Shown: positions 20,400-24,266 of the stretch, in pieces | How the letters are laid out: each line of letters starts with the position of its first letter | How positions within the stretch are numbered: position 1 is the first letter of the stretch | DNA from: a virus | IMG/VR virus record: IMGVR_UViG_3300037246_000791 | Span: 1 to 24,266 of that record | DNA: 24,266 bases | Direction: 5' to 3' (one strand) | The notes under the pieces: model-generated | The model's input: the letters and a program-made list of their open reading frames with translations, nothing else | What the model was told of the DNA's origin: nothing | Database searches by the model: none | Translations under genes and position numbers: made by a program

Positions 20400-20628
20400 T
20401 TTTCTCCTTCTTTCTATATAGTGGAACACAATGCTCGTTTGTATCTACTTCTCTAATGTGTTTTTTTCTTTCGTCTTCTGATAAGGCTATGAACAGCTCT
20501 ACTTCCTTGAGGGTGTTTTCCCCTGACCAAAATGGATACCCTGTGTAATTCATTAAGAATGCACCAGCCAAGATACTTGGTATGTTTTCATCTAATAACT
20601 TTTGGGCTTTTACGCACAACCTACACAT
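20383..20628 (-). CDS. Hypothetical protein with N-terminal CxxC (81 aa)
   Basis: It begins M-C-R-L-C-V-K-A-Q-K, continues with a helix and L-A-G-A-F-L-M-N-Y-T-G-Y-P-F-W-S-G-E-N-T-L-K-E-V-E-L-F-I-A-L-S-E-D-E-R, and ends E-H-C-V-P-L-Y-R-K-K. The N-terminal C-x2-C and a later His-Cys pair may bind metal. It starts within the last 8 nt of the upstream 51-codon gene (GTG TAG overlap) and overlaps the downstream zinc-ribbon gene. It is a soluble alpha-helical protein with no recognised family. Confidence 0.68.
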   Translation of the reverse strand: MCRLCVKAQKLLDENIPSILAGAFLMNYTGYPFWSGENTLKEVELFIALSEDERKKHIREVDTNEHCVPLYRKKEKNEKIS

Positions 20629-20776
20629 TCTTCTTTCCTTTCTCTGATATGTAGTCTATTACTTCGTTTATTTTGATAATTGCATCTTTAACTGCCAGTC
20701 CACCCAGGTCTGACCCTTTCAAGCCAGTATTTTTGAAGGTGTAATAGTCTAAATCTATTTTCTTTATTTTACCCAT
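20621..20776 (-). CDS. Small hypothetical protein (51 aa)
   Basis: A 51-codon frame starting in an 8-nt overlap with the upstream gene and ending in an overlap with the next. It begins M-G-K-I-K-K-I-D-L-D-Y-Y-T-F-K-N-T-G, then L-A-V-K-D-A-I-I-K-I-N-E-V-I-D-Y-I-S-E-K. One strand and one long helix are suggested. Overlaps at both ends support translation. The family is unrecognised. Confidence 0.66.
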   Translation of the reverse strand: MGKIKKIDLDYYTFKNTGLKGSDLGGLAVKDAIIKINEVIDYISEKGKKNV

Positions 20777-20972
20777 CTTTCTTCCTCCTTGCTTTTACTT
20801 TTGCCTCATGTAATCGGACATTAACTTCCCTTTTGACTGCGTTTCTAACCGCACCAATTATTGCTTCCACAAAAGTTACACGGTTGCTTTCATGCTTCAT
20901 ATTTCTATTCTGATATGTCTCAACGACATTTAGTATCTTTCTTGTTAATATTTCTTCTGTTTCTTTTTTCAT
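20769..20972 (-). CDS. Small basic helical protein (67 aa)
   Basis: A highly charged helical protein: E-E-I-L-T-R-K-I-L-N-V-V-E-T-Y-Q-N, R-V-T-F-V-E-A-I-I-G-A-V-R-N-A-V-K-R-E-V, ending K-A-R-R-K-K-D-G. A strong GGGAGG ribosome site lies about 6 nt before ATG. It overlaps the 51-codon gene downstream. A basic tail suggests nucleic-acid contact. No family is recognised. Confidence 0.7.
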   Translation of the reverse strand: MKKETEEILTRKILNVVETYQNRNMKHESNRVTFVEAIIGAVRNAVKREVNVRLHEAKVKARRKKDG

Positions 20973-20985
20973 TTCTTCCTCCCTT

Positions 20986-21177
20986 TTATATATTTTTTAA
21001 TGTTTTGCATTTTAAGCATTGGTATAAATCTGAGTCATTTGTGCAACAAGAACACTCTGTTTCTCCACCATATAGAGTAGTAATATATTCCATTCGCTGA
21101 TTGCAACACCAAGAACCTCTCCGCTTAGCACTCTTTTCCTTTATCTTGTCTATTACTTTTTGATTTACTTTAGCCAT
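20986..21177 (-). CDS. Small Cys-rich protein (63 aa)
   Basis: Cysteines at 24-25, 42, 44-45, 54 and 57 (S-W-C-C-N-Q-R-M-E-Y, E-C-S-C-C-T-N, Y-Q-C-L-K-C-K-T) follow a Lys-rich helix. Three clusters spaced about 18 and 10 residues apart suggest one or two zinc sites of a ribbon type. The start region has only a weak ribosome site, 14 nt after the previous stop. The function is unknown. Confidence 0.68.
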   Translation of the reverse strand: MAKVNQKVIDKIKEKSAKRRGSWCCNQRMEYITTLYGGETECSCCTNDSDLYQCLKCKTLKNI

Positions 21178-21191
21178 TTCTTTATTCTAAC

Positions 21192-21335
21192 CTAAAAATA
21201 GTCGGTTACTTCTGGTGTCGCTGTTGGTTCTGGGGGAGCTGTCTTTGGTATTCTAGCAACTGCAATTCCAATAATAACTATTGCTATTAAAACAATTATT
21301 ATTTTTAATTTGTTTTCTTCTTGTTTCTTAGTCAT
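21192..21335 (-). CDS. Small membrane protein downstream of the structured RNA (47 aa)
   Basis: A 47-codon frame with a strong AAGGTGGTGAT ribosome site (GGTGG at 21345-21349, 9 nt before ATG). M-T-K-K-Q-E-E-N-K-L-K is followed by a span of about 17 residues (I-I-I-V-L-I-A-I-V-I-I-G-I-A-V-A) and a Pro/Thr-rich tail (P-K-T-A-P-P-E-P-T-A-T-P-E-V). This is a single transmembrane helix with an exposed, flexible C-terminus. The gene lies directly after the 204-nt structured RNA, whose closing helix may control its translation. The function is unknown; a holin-like or membrane-signalling peptide is possible. Confidence 0.7.
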   Translation of the reverse strand: MTKKQEENKLKIIIVLIAIVIIGIAVARIPKTAPPEPTATPEVTDYF

Positions 21336-21352
21336 TTGTTATCACCACCTTT

Positions 21353-21556
21353 CAAGGGCTTTGGTGGAGAGGGTTTGTTGTAGCTGGTCGGACATTCACA
21401 AACAAGGAAGGAAAAAACAACCGTTATAATATTTAATAAGGGCGACTTTATTCCCTAGACAGCCTCGTATCAAAGCCTTGTGCAGAGTCAGAACACAGAC
21501 TACTCGATTAACTGTCATATTGACCACTTCCCCTTTTCCTCTCCCCAAAACCCTTG
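21353..21556 (-). ncRNA. Candidate structured RNA, closed by a 19-bp helix
   Basis: On the minus strand the 5' end (21556-21538) reads CAAGGGTTTTGGGGAGAGG and the 3' end (21372-21353) reads CCTCTCCACCAAAGCCCTTG. These pair over 19 bp with one G-U and one bulged A, enclosing 165 nt. Smaller internal pairings include GUUUGU/ACAAAC and GGCUUU/AAAGUC. No convincing gene fills the segment. The CCACC in the 3' strand (21363-21367) can alternatively pair with GGTGG (21345-21349) of the next gene's ribosome site, giving two exclusive folds. It could be a cis-acting switch or a free RNA. I do not recognise RNase P, 6S, tmRNA, SRP or tRNA motifs. Confidence 0.6.
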
Positions 21557-21561
21557 TTAAG

Positions 21562-21666
21562 TTACTTGTGTTTTCTAATATGCAACCAAAGTGCTAATCC
21601 TATACAAAGTATTGCTCCGCCTGTTATATAACATAAATTAAATGGATTACTTATAAATTCAATCAT
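21562..21666 (-). CDS. Tiny single-span membrane protein (34 aa)
   Basis: A 34-codon frame starting in an 8-nt overlap (ATGATTGA) with the preceding gene's stop. M-I-E-F-I-S-N-P-F-N is followed by a hydrophobic segment (L-C-Y-I-T-G-G-A-I-L-C-I-G-L-A-L-W-L) and a basic end (H-I-R-K-H-K), so the C-terminus is predicted inside. GGGTGATAAC before the ATG can act as ribosome site. It ends 5 nt before the structured RNA. The function is unknown. Confidence 0.6.
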   Translation of the reverse strand: MIEFISNPFNLCYITGGAILCIGLALWLHIRKHK

Positions 21667-21901
21667 TGTTATCACCCGCTTTCAATTCTTTCAAATATCT
21701 AAATAGTTCTGACAATAACTCCCTTACCCCTGTCGCTTTCCACTTATCTCTGGGCGAATTACTAAGTCTATCTGAATCGTCCATTCTATCTCTAGCAAAT
21801 TCATACATTTCACCGATTATTACCTTCTTTCCTTGAGCCAAACCAGCTTCGTATCCCTTTGCGTGTATTTTGTTGTGTTTCGCTAATTTATATAAGTTCA
21901 T
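21659..21901 (-). CDS. Hypothetical helical protein (80 aa)
   Basis: M-N-L-Y-K-L-A-K-H-N-K-I-H-A-K-G-Y-E-A-G-L-A-Q-G-K-K-V-I-I-G is followed by helical charged segments (L-L-S-E-L-F-R-Y-L-K-E-L-K-A). It overlaps both neighbours (ATGA at 21898-21901 and 8 nt downstream). Such small acidic/basic helical proteins are common in phage early regions. No family is recognised. Confidence 0.7.
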   Translation of the reverse strand: MNLYKLAKHNKIHAKGYEAGLAQGKKVIIGEMYEFARDRMDDSDRLSNSPRDKWKATGVRELLSELFRYLKELKAGDNND

Positions 21902-22191
21902 TTTATTGCTTTAATTGCTTGGTCTAAAGTGTAATTTATTATTTTGTTTTCTTGATGAACCTTGTCTTTATCCTCCAACTCTTGTGGCGTTCTAGCATAA
22001 AAACCTGTTTCTTTCTTCATTTTCTCCAACTTCTCTACTATCTCTTTCTTCACCCTCTTTGTGTTGTTGTCTAGGGCTTTTTCAAACTCAGCTAGTAATG
22101 GCGTGATAAAAGAACCATTCCTTACACTAATAAGTCTTTGTTTTTCTGCTTTTATCTGTCTTATTCTCTCCTCTTTTATTTCTTTAGTCAT
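21898..22191 (-). CDS. Hypothetical coiled-coil protein (97 aa)
   Basis: Mostly Lys/Glu-rich helix: T-K-E-I-K-E-E-R-I-R-Q-I-K-A-E-K-Q-R-L-I, then V-K-K-E-I-V-E-K-L-E-K-M-K-K-E-T and D-Q-A-I-K-A-I-K. It overlaps both neighbours by ATGA. It may form dimers with adjacent small proteins. The function is unknown. Confidence 0.72.
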   Translation of the reverse strand: MTKEIKEERIRQIKAEKQRLISVRNGSFITPLLAEFEKALDNNTKRVKKEIVEKLEKMKKETGFYARTPQELEDKDKVHQENKIINYTLDQAIKAIK

Positions 22192-22451
22192 TTAAGTTTG
22201 TTTAATATTCTGTTAAATGTATTTTCTTCGCCAGCATTATATTCTTTTGAAGAATCACTGCGTCCCATTTTCTCTATGTCCTCGTATATCTCTTTCTTCT
22301 GTATTGCTAGTTCTTTGGCTAGGTGTTGTTTGATTCTTCCAGCGTGTATTTTTCCGCCATCACGATATACATTATTTACATTCCAAAAACCATATTCATC
22401 TAAGAACTTCTCATCAAACCTTTTCTCTTGTGCTTTTGTTAGTTTGCTCAT
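22188..22451 (-). CDS. Hypothetical protein (87 aa)
   Basis: I place the start at ATG 22451, which overlaps the TGA of the preceding Cys-rich gene (GTATGAGC), rather than at an in-frame ATG six codons upstream (22469). The protein begins M-S-K-L-T-K-A-Q-E-K-R-F-D-E-K-F-L-D-E-Y-G-F-W and continues with a helical charged region. It resembles its downstream neighbours in composition only. The function is unknown. Confidence 0.72.
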   Translation of the reverse strand: MSKLTKAQEKRFDEKFLDEYGFWNVNNVYRDGGKIHAGRIKQHLAKELAIQKKEIYEDIEKMGRSDSSKEYNAGEENTFNRILNKLK

Positions 22452-22588
22452 ACCCCATGCCTCTCGCATCTAGTGCAATACATCTTTGTTGGTGAGCCAT
22501 CTTCTATACAGTAACTTTGCCCTTCACTATCTTTGTGAGGACAATACAACCTTATTAAAAATAGCTTTAATGCTTTTGTTAGTTTCAT
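22448..22588 (-). CDS. Small Cys/His-rich protein (46 aa)
   Basis: A 46-codon frame in the apparent gap after the SPFH gene. It has C16-x-H18, C27, and C38-x2-C41-x2-H44 (L-Y-C-P-H-K-D and M-Y-C-T-R-C-E-R-H-G), a plausible zinc site. GGAGAGGG lies about 10 nt before ATG, and its TGA overlaps the next ATG. The combination of ribosome site, overlap and ordered cysteines makes it convincing despite its size. The function is unknown. Confidence 0.72.
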   Translation of the reverse strand: MKLTKALKLFLIRLYCPHKDSEGQSYCIEDGSPTKMYCTRCERHGV

Positions 22589-22605
22589 TTTCTAATTCCC
22601 TCTCC

Positions 22606-22621
22606 TAGCCCCGAAGGGCTA
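22606..22621 (-). other. UUCG-capped hairpin after the SPFH gene
   Basis: TAGCCC-TTCG-GGGCTA forms a 6-bp stem closed by a C(UUCG)G tetraloop, among the most stable small RNA hairpins. It lies 6 nt after the SPFH gene stop and just before the next ribosome site. No T-run follows, so it probably stabilises or separates the messages rather than terminating them. Confidence 0.6.
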
Positions 22622-22627
22622 AGACAA

Positions 22628-23473
22628 CTAATTAGGTAGCTGTATAAGTGGAAGGCTATCTCCCATCATATAAACAGGAAGTATTCCGTTCCATCGTTCT
22701 ATCCACATTTTCTCCAGTAATTCTGGTGAAATTGTTTGTCGTTGAAGCTCCTGCTCTCTTGCCAATCCTTCGGCTTGAGTTATACGAGCCTCTTTCTGAT
22801 ATAGTGCTTGTTCAGCAATATTCTTCTCTGTCTCAACCTTAACAGCCTGAATCTGTTTTTGTTCAATGGCAGTAATATAAGCATCGGTGAATTTTATTTC
22901 CCGAATACCAACACCATCAAGGATTAGTCCGTTGCTCTCAAATGTTTCATTAAGAGAGTTAAAAATTTCGTCCTGAACCTTTTGAGAACCATCTCCTGTA
23001 TAAAGACTCTCTGCTGTGAATCTCCTAGGTATGTTCCTCGCCCAAATACGAGACTCTGTTTTAACAATCTTTTCAACCAAAGCCTCTTGTGAACCAATAT
23101 TTTGGGCCACCCAACCAGCCTTAGTGGGGTCAATAGAGAATCTGACTGTGTAGAAAATATCTACTTGCTGACCGTCTTCCGTGTTTGTGTCCACAGGATA
23201 GTCTTTATAGTCAGCGTCAGAACCCTTCTGTTTTTCCGCAATCGTAGTTTCGTATATGACTTTCTTTGTGTCAAAACGCATAACTCCGTCTATAAGAGGA
23301 ACAACCACATGAATCCCTGGGTCTAGAGTTCTACCTGTGATTCTTCCGAATCTCTTTACAACTCCAACCTCGCCTGCTCCTACTGTGCGAAAAGTTACAA
23401 GAATAGCAACCATTATTAAAAAAGCAAGAATAACGGCACTAACCACTTTCTTTTCATCTATTTGTCCATTCAT
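22628..23473 (-). CDS. SPFH/Band 7 (prohibitin-like) membrane protein (281 aa)
   Basis: One N-terminal transmembrane segment (residues about 10-28, V-V-S-A-V-I-L-A-F-L-I-M-V-A-I-L-V) is followed by the Band 7 signature G-A-G-E-V-G-V-V-K-R-F-G-R-I (32-45) and L-D-P-G-I-H-V-V-V-P-L-I-D. Next come D-G-Q-Q-V-D-I-F-Y-T-V-R-F, I-R-E-I-K-F-T-D-A-Y and a coiled coil rich in Ala/Glu/Gln (A-I-E-Q-K-Q-I-Q-A). It ends after a short hydrophobic tail, the normal layout of prohibitin/HflC-like proteins that form membrane rings. Host members regulate FtsH or membrane domains. GAGGGTG precedes the ATG. A role in membrane takeover, lysis timing or protease control is inferred. Confidence 0.9.
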   Translation of the reverse strand: MNGQIDEKKVVSAVILAFLIMVAILVTFRTVGAGEVGVVKRFGRITGRTLDPGIHVVVPLIDGVMRFDTKKVIYETTIAEKQKGSDADYKDYPVDTNTEDGQQVDIFYTVRFSIDPTKAGWVAQNIGSQEALVEKIVKTESRIWARNIPRRFTAESLYTGDGSQKVQDEIFNSLNETFESNGLILDGVGIREIKFTDAYITAIEQKQIQAVKVETEKNIAEQALYQKEARITQAEGLAREQELQRQTISPELLEKMWIERWNGILPVYMMGDSLPLIQLPN

Positions 23474-23501
23474 TTCTTTTCACCCTCTTTCTGAGTAATC
23501 A

Positions 23502-23578
23502 ATAGCAAGACAAGGCTCGATACTTAACAAGTCATATTTATCAAGGTTCGTGAATTACCTTGTACCTAATCTTGCTAT
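23502..23578 (-). other. Structured leader before the SPFH gene
   Basis: ATAGCAAGA (23570-23578) and TCTTGCTAT (23502-23510) form a 9-bp helix around two inner hairpins: CAAGGT/ACCTTG (23542-23547 with 23557-23562) and ACTT/AAGT (23522-23532). An exclusive alternative pairs ACAAGG with CCTTGT. An 11-codon frame with an ATGA-coupled start (MSTFIARLGTR) ends in this structure and may be a leader peptide. Regulation of the SPFH gene is inferred. Confidence 0.45.
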
Positions 23579-23586
23579 AAAAGTAC

Positions 23587-23937
23587 TCATGTTCTCTCTA
23601 GTTTGTAATCTTCTAACTCTTTCAATATGTCTAGCCAATCTGTGAACTTCATTGAAATCATAATCGGTCTGTAATTGGCAGTGTGTACTAGGACAGTTGG
23701 CCTCATTGGTCGTTTTTGTGCCTCTGCTTGTTCCCACCAAGTCCAAAAACTCATTTGCTCTTGGTTCTTGCATTCAAAGCTAAATTGCAATTTCGTATAA
23801 ATATCGCCTGGCATCATAGGGTCGCCACCGCTTAGAACCATTCTTCTGGCTTTAGAGTCCAGACCTTTTTTCCTTATTAGTTGTGCTACTTTTAATTCTA
23901 ATCTTCGGCCTTTTTCTCTTTTGCCCGCAGCTTTCAT
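23587..23937 (-). CDS. PD-(D/E)xK nuclease, Holliday-junction resolvase type (116 aa)
   Basis: K-R-E-K-G-R-R-L-E-L-K-V-A-Q-L-I at residues 6-21 gives the first acidic site (E14). S-G-G-D-P-M-M-P-G-D-I gives D45, and F-E-C-K-N-Q-E gives E55-x-K57 with Q59. This spacing matches compact Hjc-like or phage resolvase-type PD-(D/E)xK nucleases. Length is normal for them. The long basic helix and R-R-M-V-L-S should contact DNA. It starts in an ATGA overlap with the MerR-like gene. It lies next to a probable annealing protein, which suggests processing of recombination or packaging branch structures. The exact substrate is inferred. Confidence 0.85.
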   Translation of the reverse strand: MKAAGKREKGRRLELKVAQLIRKKGLDSKARRMVLSGGDPMMPGDIYTKLQFSFECKNQEQMSFWTWWEQAEAQKRPMRPTVLVHTANYRPIMISMKFTDWLDILKELEDYKLERT

Positions 23938-24155
23938 TTGATATATTCTTTTAAAATGTTCGCTATCTCTTTAATTTCTGCACCTGTGTACATTCTCCAG
24001 GCAACTTTAAACCCCTCTATCTTTCTTCTCGGTGATGGTACAATTCCTTTTTTTTCATAACTTAAAAGTGTCGGATAAGTATGAGGTAGCCCGCACTCTT
24101 TCAAATAGGCGAGCAAATCCTTCTTCAAATAGAACTTGTCATTTTCTAATTTCAT
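23934..24155 (-). CDS. MerR-like helix-turn-helix protein (73 aa)
   Basis: F-Y-L-K-K-D-L-L-A-Y-L-K, T-Y-P-T-L-L-S-Y-E-K-K-G-I-V-P-S-P-R-R, then R-M-Y-T-G-A-E-I-K-E-I-A-N-I-L. This 'helix, YPTLLSYEKKGI.P.P, Y...EI..I' layout matches the winged HTH of MerR/HTH_17-type small DNA-binding proteins without effector domain. It may repress or activate the operon it heads. There is no Shine-Dalgarno site, and the -10 box of its promoter is only 6 nt before the ATG, so its message may be leaderless. A second nearby ATG at 24143 is out of frame. Confidence 0.8.
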   Translation of the reverse strand: MKLENDKFYLKKDLLAYLKECGLPHTYPTLLSYEKKGIVPSPRRKIEGFKVAWRMYTGAEIKEIANILKEYIK

Positions 24156-24161
24156 ATTTTA

Positions 24162-24190
24162 ACTATATATACTTTGATAACCTCAATCAA
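24162..24190 (-). promoter_or_regulatory. Candidate promoter giving a leaderless MerR-like message
   Basis: TTGATT (24185-24190), 17 nt, TATAGT (24162-24167) on the minus strand. The -35 matches four of six and the -10 five of six bases. The predicted start is at or next to the ATG at 24155, and no ribosome site lies between them. It overlaps the 38-nt gap after the annealing-protein gene. Confidence 0.5.
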
Positions 24191-24193
24191 TAC

Positions 24194-24266
24194 TTATTTT
24201 ATGTTGGGATAATAGACATCTCCTGCTATCCCTAATAAGCTTGCGGCCTTCTTCAAAGCATCTGAG
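24194..24266 (-). CDS. C-terminal end of a probable single-strand annealing protein
   Basis: Only the last 24 residues are present: S-D-A-L-K-K-A-A-S-L-L-G-I-A-G-D-V-Y-Y-P-N-I-K then TAA. The motif 'SDALKKAASLLGI..DVYY' closely resembles the conserved end of phage Rad52/ERF-type annealing proteins ('DALKRA...GIG..LY'), which anneal single strands during recombination and replication. The adjacent resolvase-type nuclease supports this. The gene continues beyond the right edge. Assignment rests on one short motif, so it is moderate. Confidence 0.6.
   Translation of the reverse strand, partial: SDALKKAASLLGIAGDVYYPNIK

Noticed and set aside
21445-21473. TTGATA-17-TAAAGT promoter-like sequence inside the structured RNA
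   Set aside because: The -10 is poor (four of six) and its use would cut the helix-forming 5' strand off the transcript; kept only as a possibility.
21396-21518. A 40-codon frame on the minus strand inside the structured RNA segment
   Set aside because: The ribosome site is weak, the translation has scattered single cysteines and no pattern, and the segment is better explained by the 19-bp closing helix.
21353-21556. Interpretation as phi29-type packaging RNA, 6S RNA, RNase P or tmRNA
   Set aside because: Size alone is suggestive, but none of the conserved sequence blocks of those RNAs is visible and the terminase is of the usual TerS/TerL type.
22924-23133. A 69-codon minus-strand frame inside the SPFH gene
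   Set aside because: Shadow frame within a gene with full domain conservation.
23502-23578. A 77-nt segment with terminal pairing that resembles a tRNA outline
   Set aside because: There is no T-loop consensus, no D-loop GG, and no anticodon arm of the right size on either strand.
23555-23773. A 72-codon minus-strand frame overlapping the nuclease gene
   Set aside because: It is a frame shadow of the nuclease gene, which has complete catalytic motifs; only its last 11 codons, after an ATGA-coupled ATG, deserve mention.
1-24266. CRISPR arrays, insertion sequences, integrase or attachment sites
   Set aside because: No regularly spaced repeats, transposase or integrase motifs, or terminal inverted repeats were seen.

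Overview
This window looks like part of a double-stranded DNA tailed-phage genome (Caudoviricetes type). It encodes a terminase pair, portal, scaffold and HK97-fold major capsid protein in packaging/head order, followed by appendage-type virion proteins. Every gene I accept lies on the minus strand, so transcription runs from position 24266 towards 1. Genes are packed tightly, with many ATGA or TAATG stop/start overlaps. Base composition is moderately AT-rich, TAA, TGA and TAG all serve as stops, and many Shine-Dalgarno (SD) sites match AAGGAGGTGAT closely. That points to a bacterial host, which I cannot name. No integrase, lysis enzyme, DNA polymerase, tape measure or tail-sheath gene is visible.

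Layout in transcription order. (1) 24266-22628: the C-terminal tail of a probable single-strand annealing protein, a MerR-like DNA-binding protein, a PD-(D/E)xK Holliday-junction-type nuclease, and an SPFH/Band 7 membrane protein. (2) 22588-20147: about a dozen very small genes, several Cys-rich (zinc-binding type) and three with a single membrane span. Among them is a 204-nt gene-free segment whose ends form an almost perfect 19-bp helix, which I read as a structured RNA. (3) 20143-18134: a ParB-like protein, a cytosine-C5 DNA methyltransferase, and two tiny basic proteins with the same N-terminus flanking a DnaJ-type zinc-finger protein. (4) 18131-11450: TerS, TerL, three small genes, a P22-type portal, a basic protein, scaffold and an SU10/DUF5309-type capsid protein. 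Scaffold and capsid form their own unit, with a near-consensus promoter and a strong terminator. (5) 11449-10923: two terminators and two candidate promoters around one small basic gene. (6) 10922-5631: an accessory block with three or four glycosyltransferases, a DUF616-type protein, a SAM-dependent methyltransferase, a small HAD phosphatase and Cys-rich proteins. (7) 5631-1: small virion-type beta proteins, a DUF4177-like protein, an 822-residue tail-fibre-type protein with DUF2341 and LamG-like domains, and the start of another LamG-like protein cut by the window edge.

The recombination, methylation and ParB genes probably process or protect phage DNA, and the terminase to capsid block builds and fills the head. 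The glycosylation block probably modifies virion proteins, phage DNA or the host surface, and the left-hand genes build the host-contacting appendage. The strongest candidate for something undescribed is the 204-nt RNA at 21353-21556. The 3' strand of its closing helix contains CCACC, which could instead pair with the GGTGG of the next gene's ribosome-binding site, a riboswitch-like arrangement. Gene starts were revised where overlaps and SD sites demanded it, and eleven genes of 34-56 codons were found by reading the gaps.
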